NCBI RefSeq assembly: GCF_001458355.1
Contig: NZ_CYSA01000027.1
Location: forward strand, 161,229 to 225,228
Reading direction: 5' to 3'
From: Thalassovita gelatinovora
GTDB taxonomy: Bacteria > Pseudomonadota > Alphaproteobacteria > Rhodobacterales > Rhodobacteraceae
DNA: 64,000 nt
Notes under the pieces: model-generated
What the model was told of the DNA's origin: nothing
Seen by the model: the letters and a program-made list of their open reading frames with translations, nothing else
Databases searched by the model: none
Translations under genes and position numbers: made by a program
In this document: one piece after another, positions 1 through 8,411 of the stretch
Layout of the letters: every line of letters begins with the position of its first letter
Numbering within the stretch: position 1 is the first letter of the stretch

Positions 1-1
1 G

Positions 2-859
2 ACCGACATGACGCTGGACGAGGCCAAGGCGGCGGGTGCCAAGACGCTGGTCATTGGTGTGGCCAATCGCGGCGGCATCATCAGCCCGGCCTGGAAGAAG
101 GTGCTGGTGACGGCGCTGGAAGAAGGCTTCGATCTGGCCAGCGGGTTGCACAACCTCTTGCGCGACGAACCGGATCTTGTCGCGGTGGCCGAAGCGACGG
201 GCCGTGCGTTGCACGACGTGCGGGTGCCGGAAGTCGATTACCCCATCGCCAACGGCGTCAAGCGGACCGGCAAGCGGGTTCTGGCGGTTGGCACCGATTG
301 TTCGGTGGGCAAGATGTACACCGCCTTGTGCCTGGAAAAGGAAATGCGCGACCGCGGCATGAAGGCCGATTTCCGCGCCACCGGACAAACCGGGATCCTG
401 ATCACCGGCGACGGTGTGCCGCTGGATGCGGTGGTGGCCGATTTCATGGCCGGGTCGGTGGAATACATCACGCCCGATAACGACGCCGATCACTGGGACA
501 TCATCGAAGGCCAGGGCAGCCTGTTCCACGTGTCCTATTCCGGGGTGACGATGGCGCTCATCCATGGCGGTCAGCCCGATGCGTTGATCGTGTGCCACGA
601 ACCGACACGGGACCATATGCGCGGTTTGCCGGGCTACACGCTGCCCAGCCTTGAAGCGGTGCGCGACATGGCGACGACGCTGGCGCGAGTCGCAAACCCG
701 GATGCGAAAGTGGTGGGATACGCGATCAACACCCAGCATATGAGCGAAGCCGATGCCAAGGCCTATCTGGCCAAGGTCGAGGCCGATCTGGGTCTGCCGG
801 CGACCGATCCGTTCCGGTTCGGCGCGGGCAATCTGGTGGACGCGCTGGCGGCGATCTGA
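2..859 (+). CDS. dgcN: DgcN-type D-glutamate N-acetyltransferase (DUF1611), 5' end outside window
   Basis: The frame is open from the window edge, so the roughly 50 N-terminal residues usual for this ~330-residue family are missing. The first visible Met is at base 8. Counting from it, a P-loop-like motif GTDCSVGK lies at residues 95-102 and the C-terminal DUF1611 domain follows. DgcN is known to acetylate D-Glu using acetyl-CoA in the DgcN-DgcA D-glutamate catabolic route, and the next gene is the matching epimerase, which supports this name over a bare DUF1611 label. Substrate specificity is inferred from family and context. It leads a three-gene plus-strand cassette. Confidence 0.85.
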   Translation, partial: TDMTLDEAKAAGAKTLVIGVANRGGIISPAWKKVLVTALEEGFDLASGLHNLLRDEPDLVAVAEATGRALHDVRVPEVDYPIANGVKRTGKRVLAVGTDCSVGKMYTALCLEKEMRDRGMKADFRATGQTGILITGDGVPLDAVVADFMAGSVEYITPDNDADHWDIIEGQGSLFHVSYSGVTMALIHGGQPDALIVCHEPTRDHMRGLPGYTLPSLEAVRDMATTLARVANPDAKVVGYAINTQHMSEADAKAYLAKVEADLGLPATDPFRFGAGNLVDALAAI

Positions 860-870
860 TTGAAACGAAA

Positions 871-930
871 GGCGGGGCACCCGGTGGTGGGTGGTCCGCC
901 GGTTTGAGTATTTGGACCAAGAAGAAGGGG
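871..930 (+). repeat. Dispersed intergenic repeat, copy 1
   Basis: The spacer between dgcN and dgcA holds a small GGCGG/CCGCC hairpin followed by GAGTATTTGGACCAAGAAGA, the tail motif of the family described at 52496. Its AAGAAGGGG end doubles as the Shine-Dalgarno sequence of dgcA. Confidence 0.55.
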
Positions 931-939
931 ATGGGGCGC

Positions 940-1905
940 ATGACGATTACCGTTGAGAGAGATGTGTTTGCGTTGGCGCAGGTATTCCGGATCAGCCGGG
1001 GCGCCCGGACCGAGGCGCAGGTTCTGACGGTGAAGGTGACCCGTGGGGGCGTGACCGGATGGGGCGAATGCGTGCCCTATGGCCGCTATGATGAAACGCT
1101 CGACAGCGTGACCGAAGAAATCTTGAGCCTGCCATCAGATGTCAGCCGCGACGCGTTGCAAACCGTGTTGCCAGCCGGGGCGGCGCGCAATGCGGTCGAT
1201 TGCGCCCTGTGGGATCTGGAAGCCAAGCAGACCGGCAAGCGGGTTTGGCAATTGGCCGGGTTGACCGCGCCGGGGCCTGAAATCACCGCCTATACATTGT
1301 CGCTGGACGAACCCGACGCGATGCGGGCGCAGGCCGAAGTGAATGCGTTCAGACCCTTGTTGAAGATCAAGCTGGGCACGCCCGACGATATGGCGCGTCT
1401 GGAAGCGGTGCGCGCTGGGGCGCCGAAATCGACGATCATCGTGGACGCCAACGAAGGCTGGAGCGCCGAAGTCTATGCCGATCTGGCGCCGCATCTGGTG
1501 CGTCTGGGCGTGGCCCTGGTGGAGCAACCTTTGCCCGCCGCGCAGGACGATGCGCTGTTGGGGATGGAACGCCCGGTGCCGGTCTGTGCCGATGAAAGCT
1601 GTCATGACCGCGCCTCGCTGACCGGGTTGAAAGGCAAATATGACGTGGTCAACATCAAGCTGGATAAAACCGGCGGGCTGACCGAGGCGCTGTTGCTGCG
1701 CGACGAAGCGCTGGTGGCCGGCTATAAGGTCATGGTTGGCTGCATGGTTGGCAGTTCGCTGGCGATGGCCCCGGCCACTTTGGTGGCGCAAGGCGCGATG
1801 GTGACGGACCTTGACGGGCCGCTGCTTCTGGCCGAAGACCGCGATAACGCATTGCAATTCGACGCCGCAGGGGTGCATCCGCCCGTTGCGGCGCTTTGGG
1901 GATAA
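940..1905 (+). CDS. dgcA: N-acetyl-D-Glu racemase / dipeptide epimerase (enolase superfamily)
   Basis: A 321-residue enolase-superfamily protein of the dipeptide-epimerase type. The expected active-site framework is visible: KIK at residues 142-144, metal ligands D169 (VDANEGW), E195 (VEQPLP) and D218 (CADES), and the second base K240 (VNIKLDK). In the DgcN-DgcA pathway this enzyme converts N-acetyl-D-Glu to N-acetyl-L-Glu; an L-Ala-D/L-Glu epimerase activity in murein peptide recycling is the alternative. ATG 940 is preferred to the upstream TTG 904 or ATG 931 because AAGAAGGGG sits 9 bases before it. It ends 11 bases before the aminotransferase start, implying co-translation. Confidence 0.87.
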   Translation: MTITVERDVFALAQVFRISRGARTEAQVLTVKVTRGGVTGWGECVPYGRYDETLDSVTEEILSLPSDVSRDALQTVLPAGAARNAVDCALWDLEAKQTGKRVWQLAGLTAPGPEITAYTLSLDEPDAMRAQAEVNAFRPLLKIKLGTPDDMARLEAVRAGAPKSTIIVDANEGWSAEVYADLAPHLVRLGVALVEQPLPAAQDDALLGMERPVPVCADESCHDRASLTGLKGKYDVVNIKLDKTGGLTEALLLRDEALVAGYKVMVGCMVGSSLAMAPATLVAQGAMVTDLDGPLLLAEDRDNALQFDAAGVHPPVAALWG

Positions 1906-1916
1906 GGAGACAGCCC

Positions 1917-2780
1917 ATGACCCGTACCGTTTACCTTAACGGTGAGTACCTGCCCGAAACCGAAGCCAAGGTATCGATCTTCGATCGGTCCTTCCTGATG
2001 GCGGATGGGGTTTACGAAGTGACTTCCGTTCTGGGCGGCAAGCTGATCGATTTTGACGGCCATCTGGCGCGGCTGGAACGGTCACTGAACGAACTGGACA
2101 TGGAAAAGCCCGAAGCCTTCGATGACCTGCTGGACATTCATCGCAAGCTGGTGGAACTGAACGGCATCGACGAGGGCATGATTTACCTGCAGGTTTCGCG
2201 CGGGTCAGCTGGGGATCGTGATTTCGTGTTCCCCGATCCGGAAGAAACCAAGCCGACTTTGGTCCTGTTCACCCAGAACAAGCCGGGACTTGCCGACAAT
2301 CCGGTGGCGAAAAAAGGCATCAAGGTCATTTCGATCGAGGATATCCGCTGGGGCCGGCGCGACATCAAGACGGTGCAGTTGCTGTACCCGTCGATGGGCA
2401 AGATGGCGGCCAAGAAAGCCGGGTGCGATGATGCTTGGCTGGTCGAAGACGGTCAGGTGACCGAAGGCACCAGCAACAACGCCTATATCGTCAAGGATGG
2501 CACCATCATCACCCGCAACCTTTCGCAAGACATCCTGCACGGGATCACCCGCGCCGCCGTGCTGCGCTTTGCCCGCGAAGCACAGATGCAGGTCGAAGAA
2601 CGCCCCTTCACCATCGCCGAGGCACAGGCCGCAGATGAGGCATTTTACACCTCGGCGTCGAGCTTCGTGATGCCGGTGGTGGAAATCGACGGCACCAAGG
2701 TGGGCGATGGCAAGCCCGGTCCGGTGGCCAAGCGGCTGCGCGAAATCTATCTGGAAGAAAGCGTGAAATCCGGTATCTGA
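1917..2780 (+). CDS. dat: D-amino acid aminotransferase (class IV PLP fold)
   Basis: A 287-residue class IV PLP aminotransferase (EC 2.6.1.21 type), interconverting D-amino acids and 2-oxo acids such as D-Ala + 2-oxoglutarate and pyruvate + D-Glu. FDRSFLMADGVYE at residues 22-34, the candidate Schiff-base lysine K151 in RRDIKT, and the PLP-phosphate/ring region EDGQVTEGTSNNAY around 177-190 (E183) are typical. The start is fixed by AAGGAGA six bases upstream of ATG 1917. As last gene of the dgcN-dgcA-dat cassette it links D-alanine nitrogen to the D-glutamate route; a branched-chain (L) aminotransferase is less likely given the neighbours. Confidence 0.87.
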   Translation: MTRTVYLNGEYLPETEAKVSIFDRSFLMADGVYEVTSVLGGKLIDFDGHLARLERSLNELDMEKPEAFDDLLDIHRKLVELNGIDEGMIYLQVSRGSAGDRDFVFPDPEETKPTLVLFTQNKPGLADNPVAKKGIKVISIEDIRWGRRDIKTVQLLYPSMGKMAAKKAGCDDAWLVEDGQVTEGTSNNAYIVKDGTIITRNLSQDILHGITRAAVLRFAREAQMQVEERPFTIAEAQAADEAFYTSASSFVMPVVEIDGTKVGDGKPGPVAKRLREIYLEESVKSGI

Positions 2781-2802
2781 TCGGCATTTCAATATGGATT
2801 GA

Positions 2803-2838
2803 ACGGCACTCGTAACCCCGCGAGTGCCGTTTTCTTTT
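2803..2838 (+). terminator. Rho-independent terminator after dat
   Basis: A perfect 10-bp stem (ACGGCACTCG / CGAGTGCCGT) with an 8-base loop is followed by TTTCTTTT. It ends the dgc cassette and separates it from the convergent gene on the minus strand. Confidence 0.85.
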
Positions 2839-2842
2839 GCGA

Positions 2843-3637
2843 TTAGCCGAAGCGGAAGCTGGAGGCGGTGACGCCACCGCGAATGCCGGTTTGATGATAT
2901 ACCCGGCTGGCCGGGTCGTTTTCCGCAGCACCCAGCGCCACGAACAGCGGCACAAGGTGGTCTTCGCGGGCATGACAGGTGCGGGCTTCGGGGGCTTTTT
3001 CCCAATCCAGCAGGGCAGCGGTACGGTCTGCCGGCGGCAGGGCGAGAGCCTCGGACAACCAGCCGTCGAACGCGGTTGAAGGGGCTTTTGCGGCGGGCCC
3101 GAACAGGCGCAGATTGTGGTAGCTCAATCCCGACCCGACGATCAACACGCCACGGTCGCGCAAGGGGGCCAGCGCCCGACCCAGTTCGAAATGTTCGGCC
3201 GGGTCATAACTGTGACGCATCGACACTTGGAACAGCGGTATGTCGGCCTGCGGATACATCACCGCCATCGGCACGAAAGTGCCGTGATCATAGCCATATT
3301 CGTCATCCAGCCGCGTCGGCAACCCCGCCGCATGGATCATCTGCGCCACGTCTTCGGCCAGATCCGGCGCGCCGGGGGAAGGGTATTGGATTTCGTAGGT
3401 TTCGGGTGGGAATCCGTGGTAATCATAGACCATCGGCGGGCGCGCCGAATGCATCACCGCAAAGTCGTCTTTTTCCCAATGGCCCGAAATCATCAGCACC
3501 GCCTTGGGCGTCTGGCCGATTTCATCGGGCATGGCGCGAAATGACGCGGCCAGCGGTTCCAGTTCGGCGGCCATCTGCGGAATCCATGGCCAAGGACCGC
3601 CGCCATGGGAAATGAAATAGCTGGGAAGGCGGGACAT
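2843..3637 (-). CDS. DODA-type (class III) extradiol ring-cleavage dioxygenase
   Basis: A 264-residue LigB/DODA-family protein. Visible family features are FISHGGGP near the N-terminus (metal-ligand His), MISGHWE, the DYHGFPPETYEIQYPSPG segment, YGYDHGTFVPM and GSGLSYHNL, which supply the conserved histidines of this non-haem metal family. Members cleave catechol-type rings (4,5-DOPA, gallate-like compounds); bacterial single-subunit members such as E. coli YgiD cleave DOPA in vitro. The physiological substrate cannot be read from the sequence and no aromatic pathway genes lie nearby. Confidence 0.82.
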   Translation of the reverse strand: MSRLPSYFISHGGGPWPWIPQMAAELEPLAASFRAMPDEIGQTPKAVLMISGHWEKDDFAVMHSARPPMVYDYHGFPPETYEIQYPSPGAPDLAEDVAQMIHAAGLPTRLDDEYGYDHGTFVPMAVMYPQADIPLFQVSMRHSYDPAEHFELGRALAPLRDRGVLIVGSGLSYHNLRLFGPAAKAPSTAFDGWLSEALALPPADRTAALLDWEKAPEARTCHAREDHLVPLFVALGAAENDPASRVYHQTGIRGGVTASSFRFG

Positions 3638-3729
3638 GGGACACCTCGGTCAGTTGATCGGTTGGGTTGATCAAAACTTAGCTATGGCAAGACAGGATCA
3701 GTAGGCCGATTGACGAACAGTGTGTGTGC

Positions 3730-3740
3730 GGGGGGGGGGG
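3730..3740. repeat. Homopolymer run of 11 G
   Basis: An 11-base G tract preceded by TGTGTGTGC lies about 93 bases upstream of the dioxygenase start, outside any coding sequence. It is a plausible slippage-prone site; an effect on transcription is only a guess. Confidence 0.6.
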
Positions 3741-3769
3741 CAGAGCTGAAGCGGTCAAACCATCGCCAC

Positions 3770-4579
3770 TCAGCCGCCGGTGAATTTGGCATCGCGCTGT
3801 TCAAGGAAAGACGCCACACCTTCCGCATGATCCGCTGAGCACTGCATCAGCGCAAACTGGTCCATGTCCATCGCGCTGACCGCGTGATGGAGAGGTTTTG
3901 TCGCGGTTTCGATCCCCTGCTTGATCATTCGGACCGCGACAGGCGGCATCGCCGCGATCTGTTCGGCAACAGACAGGGCTTTGGTCATCGTGTTGCCGTC
4001 TTCGGTGAGGTAATCGATCCAGCCCCAGCTTTCGGCCGTTTGCGCGTTGATCTGTTCGGCAACGATGGCAAGCCGCTTGGCCCGGGCCGGGCCGATCAGC
4101 GCGGCGATCCGGGGCAGCGATCCCCAGCCCATGTTCAGGCCACGTTCGATTTCGGGGATGTAGAATTGCGACGAGTGGCCGCAGACACGCAGGTCCAGCG
4201 ACGCCGCCAGCGCCACGCCGCCGCCGACGCACCAGCCTTCGATGGCGCAGATGGTCATCGGTTCCAGGTCTTCCCAAGCCTTGCACATGCGAGGCCCCAG
4301 TTGCAGCAATTGCCGACGTTCGTTCAGCGGCAGGTCGAGCGCGGTCTGAAATTCGGGGTCTTTCAGGTCCATCCCAAGGCAGAACCGGTCGGCGCGGCCG
4401 GTCAGGATGATGGCGTTGGTGTCCGCGTCGCCTTCGAAACTGCGCGCCGCTGTGATGAGTTGGCGCATCAATTCCTGTGACAGCGCATTTGCCTTGCTGC
4501 CAGTATCGAAGCGGACGATCGCGATCCGTTGGCCGTGCGACGTTTCCGCGCGTTCAATGCTGACGAATTGTTCGGTCAT
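3770..4579 (-). CDS. Enoyl-CoA hydratase/isomerase (crotonase) family protein
   Basis: A 269-residue crotonase-fold protein. The FDTGSKANALSQEL segment near residues 24-37, the oxyanion-hole region around RFCLGMDLKD, and the second oxyanion segment EGWCVGGGVALAASLDLRV near residues 114-132 are characteristic. These enzymes stabilise enolate intermediates of acyl-CoA thioesters (hydration, isomerisation, decarboxylation); the exact substrate is not determinable. The next gene in the same direction (DUF1244, upstream by 34 bases) may be co-transcribed. Confidence 0.82.
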   Translation of the reverse strand: MTEQFVSIERAETSHGQRIAIVRFDTGSKANALSQELMRQLITAARSFEGDADTNAIILTGRADRFCLGMDLKDPEFQTALDLPLNERRQLLQLGPRMCKAWEDLEPMTICAIEGWCVGGGVALAASLDLRVCGHSSQFYIPEIERGLNMGWGSLPRIAALIGPARAKRLAIVAEQINAQTAESWGWIDYLTEDGNTMTKALSVAEQIAAMPPVAVRMIKQGIETATKPLHHAVSAMDMDQFALMQCSADHAEGVASFLEQRDAKFTGG

Positions 4580-4613
4580 TTCTGGTCCCTCGGGTGTGCC
4601 TGTCGGTCAGGGA

Positions 4614-4928
4614 TCAGCCCTTGTCACCGACATTTTCGGCAAAGGATTTCTTGAAATCCCGCTGCTGTTCGGCGCTGGCCGCGGTCTGGTTCTGCGCTTT
4701 CCAGTCGTCGTAGGGCATGCCGTAGTAAATTTCGCGCGCTTCGTCCTTGGACATGTCGATGCCGCGTTCATTGGCGGCTTCCTGATACCACCGGCTGAGG
4801 CAGTTGCGGCAGAACCCGGCGAGGTTCATCAGATCGATATTCTGCACATCCGTGCGCTTTTCCATCAGATGCGCGCGCAGCGTACGGAACGCGGCGGCTT
4901 CAAGCTCGATACGGGTCTGGTCGTCCAT
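4614..4928 (-). CDS. DUF1244 domain protein
   Basis: A 104-residue protein with the DUF1244 signature: NLAGFCRNCLSRWY at about residues 35-48 and EAREIYYGMPYDDWK at about 64-78. The family is small, soluble and widespread in alpha- and gammaproteobacteria without an assigned function. The CRNC pair could bind metal, which is only an inference. A short spacer suggests joint transcription with the crotonase-like gene. Confidence 0.85.
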   Translation of the reverse strand: MDDQTRIELEAAAFRTLRAHLMEKRTDVQNIDLMNLAGFCRNCLSRWYQEAANERGIDMSKDEAREIYYGMPYDDWKAQNQTAASAEQQRDFKKSFAENVGDKG

Positions 4929-5070
4929 GGGGGCTCCTGTAGTGGTGTCACGGTATAGGACCGGTTCCGGTGAACAAGGTCAACCGGGCGAAAGGTCGGG
5001 CGGATCAGCGCGGCGCAGGCCGCCCTCGGACCGTCGTTTCGAAGGGCCTATCGGCGCAACGCCTGTGGCG

Positions 5071-5493
5071 TCATTTGCGACGCAGCTTGATCACCACGTC
5101 AACGGCGCTGATTTCCGACCCGGCGGGCGCGTCGGGCAGGCGGGAAATGACCAACTGTTCGCTGGGCGCATCGGTCAACTGACCGTCGTCTTCCCAGAAG
5201 AAATGCGGGTGATCATGGGTGTTGGTGTCGAAATAGCTTTTCGACCCGTCCACGGTGACTTCCTGCATCAAGCCGACATCGCAAAAGGCGCGCAGCGTGT
5301 TGTAGACCGTGGCCAATGACACGCTTTCACCATTTTCGCGGACCGAGGCAAACAGGCTTTCCGCGGTGACGTGACGATGTTGACCGTCGCCGACCAAAAG
5401 CGCCGCCAAGGCAACCCGTTGCCGGGTCGGGCGCAGCCCCGCCGTAGACAACCAATCTGATCCCGTTTGTGCCGCTTTTTCGGTCACTGTCAT
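5071..5493 (-). CDS. irr: Iron response regulator Irr (Fur family)
   Basis: A 140-residue Fur-superfamily repressor. The winged-helix part contains LRPTRQRVALAALL (residues 20-33) and SLATVYNTLRAFCDVGL (59-75); the HDHPHFF histidine cluster at 93-99 is the metal/haem-responsive element typical of Irr. Alphaproteobacterial Irr controls iron-dependent genes in response to haem status. The N-terminal Cys-Pro haem regulatory motif known from Bradyrhizobium Irr is absent, as in many other Irr proteins. It is divergent from fabA, sharing a 169-base intergenic region, a location common in Rhodobacteraceae. A Fur or PerR assignment is less likely because of the fabA synteny and histidine motif. Confidence 0.86.
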   Translation of the reverse strand: MTVTEKAAQTGSDWLSTAGLRPTRQRVALAALLVGDGQHRHVTAESLFASVRENGESVSLATVYNTLRAFCDVGLMQEVTVDGSKSYFDTNTHDHPHFFWEDDGQLTDAPSEQLVISRLPDAPAGSEISAVDVVIKLRRK

Positions 5494-5512
5494 TGTCGCA
5501 TCCCTTTGTTCA

Positions 5513-5528
5513 CAGGTTAATATACCTG
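5513..5528. promoter_or_regulatory. Candidate palindromic site at the irr promoter
   Basis: CAGGT-TAATAT-ACCTG is an inverted repeat 20 bases upstream of the irr start; read on the minus strand it overlaps a TATATT hexamer that could serve as irr -10. It does not resemble the known Irr box, so autoregulation is speculative. Confidence 0.3.
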
Positions 5529-5662
5529 AGGGGCGACGTTGAATTCAAATGAAAACAGTTCGCAGAAGGCCGAACCCCCTTTCCGCATAGGCTTGCAGGA
5601 CCTCTTCACGGGGTGCTAGAGGGGTAAGGAAAGCAACACATTACCCCGAGGAGCCGGCCTGT

Positions 5663-6172
5663 ATGGCAAACTATCCGAGCAGCTTCGATAAAGAAGACCT
5701 TTTGAAATGCGCCCGTGGCGAATTGTTCGGCCCCGGCAATGCCCAACTGCCCGCACCGCCGATGCTGATGATGGATCGGATCACCGATGTTTCCGGCGAT
5801 GGCGGTCTGCATGGCAAGGGCCATATCGTGGCGGAATTCGATATCACGCCCGATCTGTGGTTCTTTGACTGCCATTTCCCCGGCAATCCGATCATGCCCG
5901 GCTGTCTTGGTCTTGACGGCCTGTGGCAGTTGACCGGGTTCAATCTGGGCTGGCGTGGCTGGCTGGGGCGCGGCTATGCTTTGGGCGTGGGCGAGGTCAA
6001 GCTGACCGGCATGGTGCGCCCGGATCGCAAGATGCTGACTTACAAGGTCGATTTTACCAAGGCGATACAGACCCGCCGGCTGACCATGGGGGTGGCCGAT
6101 GGGATTGTCGAAGCGGATGGCGAAGTCATTTATCAGGTCAAGGATATGAAGGTCGCGCTGTCGGAAAACTAA
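5663..6172 (+). CDS. fabA: 3-hydroxydecanoyl-ACP dehydratase/isomerase FabA
   Basis: A 169-residue hot-dog-fold dehydratase, the full family length. The active-site His71 in [10 protein letters not shown] and Asp85 in CLGLDGLWQ match the catalytic His/Asp pair of E. coli FabA, and [11 protein letters not shown] is intact. FabA dehydrates 3-hydroxydecanoyl-ACP and isomerises the product to cis-3-decenoyl-ACP, the branch point to unsaturated fatty acids. GAGGAG precedes ATG 5663. It is the first gene of fabA-fabB-fabI and is divergent from irr. Confidence 0.95.
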   Translation: MANYPSSFDKEDLLKCARGELFGPGNAQLPAPPMLMMDRITDVSGDGGLHGKGHIVAEFDITPDLWFFDCHFPGNPIMPGCLGLDGLWQLTGFNLGWRGWLGRGYALGVGEVKLTGMVRPDRKMLTYKVDFTKAIQTRRLTMGVADGIVEADGEVIYQVKDMKVALSEN

Positions 6173-6218
6173 GCGTCGAGCAAGCAGAGACGACCCTGGG
6201 GATAAAAGGAGAGCGCAA

Positions 6219-7448
6219 ATGCGCCGAGTCGTGGTTACCGGGATGGGCGTGGTGTCGTCCATCGGCAATAATGTTGACGAGGTTCTGGCCTCGCTGAAAA
6301 CGGGCAAGTCGGGGATCAGCGCCAATGCGGCGATGATCGAACACGGTTTCCGCAGCCAGGTTGCCGGAGACGTGAAGATCGACGTTACCGAACATGTCGA
6401 CAAGCGTACCTTGCGCTTCATGGGGCCGGGGGCGGCATATGCTCATATCGCAATGCAACAGGCGATCGCGGATTCCGGGCTGGACCAAAGCGATGTGGTG
6501 AACCCGCGCACCGGGCTTGTTGCCGGGTCGGGCGGGCCGTCGACCAGCGCCATGCTGGTGGCGCATCAGACCGTGCTTGAAAAAGGCAGCCCGAAGCGGA
6601 TCGGCCCGTTCGCGGTGCCCAAATGCATGAGTTCGACCATTTCCGCCAACCTGTCGACGGCGTTCAAGATCAAGGGCATCAATTACTCCATCACCTCGGC
6701 CTGTTCGACCTCGCTGCATTGCATCGGCAATGCGGCCGAACAGATCATGATGGGCAAACAGGATGTCATGTTCGCCGGTGGCGGCGAAGAACTGGACTGG
6801 ACCTTGTCCTGCCTGTTCGACGCGATGGGCGCGATGAGTTCGAAATTCAACGACACGCCGGAAAAGGCGTCCCGCGCCTTTGACGCGGATCGCGACGGCT
6901 TCGTGATCTCGGGCGGTGGCGGCATCGTGGTGCTGGAAGATCTGGAACACGCGCTGGCGCGTGGGGCCAAGATCTATGCCGAAGTGACCGGGTTTGCGGC
7001 GACGTCGGACGGTCACGACATGGTCGCACCGTCGGGCGAAGGTGGCGAACGCGCGATGCGTCTGGCGCTGTCGACCTTGGATGAGGACCGCAAGGTCAGC
7101 TATATCAATGCGCATGGCACCTCGACCCCTGTCGGCGATGTCGGCGAAATCGAAGCGGTACGCCGGGTGTTCGGCGAAGGCTATGCACCGCCTATTTCTT
7201 CGACCAAGTCGATGACCGGCCACAGCCAGGGGGCGACCGGCGCACAGGAAGCGGTGTATTGCCTGCTGGCGCTGCAGCATGATTTCATTATCCCGTCGAT
7301 CAATGTCGATACGCTCGACCCGGCGATCAAGGATGGCGAAGTGGCGACCCGGTTGGTCGAAAATGCAGGGCTCGATACGGTGATGACCAACAGCTTCGGC
7401 TTTGGCGGTACCAATGGGTCGATGCTTCTGTCGAAATATCTGGGGTAG
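6219..7448 (+). CDS. fabB: 3-oxoacyl-ACP synthase I FabB
   Basis: A 409-residue condensing enzyme. The nucleophile Cys162 lies in [12 protein letters not shown]; the two histidines sit in [11 protein letters not shown] and TGHSQGATG, completing the Cys-His-His triad. FabB elongates the cis-3-decenoyl-ACP made by FabA, so pairing with fabA is diagnostic of the anaerobic unsaturated fatty acid pathway. GGAGAG precedes the ATG. It ends immediately before the fabI start. Confidence 0.95.
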   Translation: MRRVVVTGMGVVSSIGNNVDEVLASLKTGKSGISANAAMIEHGFRSQVAGDVKIDVTEHVDKRTLRFMGPGAAYAHIAMQQAIADSGLDQSDVVNPRTGLVAGSGGPSTSAMLVAHQTVLEKGSPKRIGPFAVPKCMSSTISANLSTAFKIKGINYSITSACSTSLHCIGNAAEQIMMGKQDVMFAGGGEELDWTLSCLFDAMGAMSSKFNDTPEKASRAFDADRDGFVISGGGGIVVLEDLEHALARGAKIYAEVTGFAATSDGHDMVAPSGEGGERAMRLALSTLDEDRKVSYINAHGTSTPVGDVGEIEAVRRVFGEGYAPPISSTKSMTGHSQGATGAQEAVYCLLALQHDFIIPSINVDTLDPAIKDGEVATRLVENAGLDTVMTNSFGFGGTNGSMLLSKYLG

Positions 7449-8246
7449 ATGCCGATGAACGGAGTTCTGAGCGGAAAACGTGGGCTGATCATGGGTGTTG
7501 CCAATGAACGCTCGATCGCCTGGGGGATCGCCAAGGCGATGAGCGAAGCCGGGGCCGAACTGGCCTTCACCTATCAGGGCGAAGCATTCGGCAAACGGTT
7601 GCAGCCACTGGCGGCATCGGTCGGATCGGATTTCATGGTCGATGTCGACGTGACCGACGAAGCCTCGCTCGATGCGGCTTTCGCCGCGCTGGGCGATCGT
7701 TGGCCGACCATCGATTTCGTGGTCCACGCCATCGCCTTTTCCGACAAGGCCGAACTGACAGGCCGGTTTGTCAATACCAGCCGTGACAATTTCAAGACCT
7801 CGCTGGAAATCTCCTGCTATTCCTTCATCGATGTGGCGCGCCGTGCCTATCCGATGATGAAAGACAGTGGCGGTACGCTGCTGACCCTGACCTATGGCGG
7901 ATCGAACCGGGTGACACCGAATTACAACGTGATGGGCGTGGCCAAGGCGGCGCTGGAATCGGCGACCCGGTATTTGGCCAACGATCTGGGACCCGACGGT
8001 ATCCGGGTCAACGCGATTTCGCCGGGGCCGATGAAGACGCTGGCCGGGGCCGCCATCGGTGGCGCGCGCAAGACCTACAAGCACACCGATCAGAACGCGC
8101 CGCTGCGGTCGAACGCGACGCTGGAAGCGGTTGGGGGCACGGCGGTCTATCTGGCGTCGGAGGCCGGGGCCTATACCACCGGTGAAATCATCCGGGTCGA
8201 TGGCGGTTTCCACGTATTGGGCATGCCGCAACCGGAACATCTGTAA
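7449..8246 (+). CDS. fabI: Enoyl-ACP reductase (NADH) FabI
   Basis: A 265-residue short-chain dehydrogenase-like enoyl-ACP reductase. The N-terminal nucleotide-binding segment GLIMGVANERSIAWGIA and the YNVMGVAKAALES segment, carrying the FabI-type Tyr-x6-Lys, identify the family. It performs the last reduction of the elongation cycle and completes the operon. ATG 7449 abuts the fabB stop; ATG 7455 (MNGVLSGK) is an equally good start and is better spaced from the GGGG at 7442-7445. Confidence 0.92.
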   Translation: MPMNGVLSGKRGLIMGVANERSIAWGIAKAMSEAGAELAFTYQGEAFGKRLQPLAASVGSDFMVDVDVTDEASLDAAFAALGDRWPTIDFVVHAIAFSDKAELTGRFVNTSRDNFKTSLEISCYSFIDVARRAYPMMKDSGGTLLTLTYGGSNRVTPNYNVMGVAKAALESATRYLANDLGPDGIRVNAISPGPMKTLAGAAIGGARKTYKHTDQNAPLRSNATLEAVGGTAVYLASEAGAYTTGEIIRVDGGFHVLGMPQPEHL

Positions 8247-8290
8247 CCGCTTTTGCGATGCGCGCGGAGCGCCCGTTCCGGGCGCGCAGG

Positions 8291-8386
8291 CTGTGCTTCG
8301 CAACAGGTGCGAAGCGGTGAAGGGGCGCTGCCCCTTCTTGGCCATGCGGCCAATTCAACCCCGGGATATTTTGAAACAGAAGAACA
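8291..8386 (+). repeat. Dispersed intergenic repeat, copy 2
   Basis: Downstream of fabI: a perfect 7-bp hairpin (GCTTCGC-AACAGGT-GCGAAGC, 8295-8315), a GGGGCGCTGCCCC hairpin (8322-8334), then CCCCGGGATATTTTGAAACAGAAGAA. The order of parts matches the copy at 52496. It lies between convergent fabI and bioY and could act as a terminator for both. Confidence 0.65.
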
Positions 8387-8411
8387 AGGTTTTAACTTGT
8401 CCAGAACAGTT

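Noticed and set aside
6138..8345. A 735-codon open frame on the minus strand across fabB and fabI
   Set aside because: It lies entirely antisense to two clearly identified genes. Its sequence is rich in Arg, His and Gln without any family motif, as expected from GC-biased codons read backwards.
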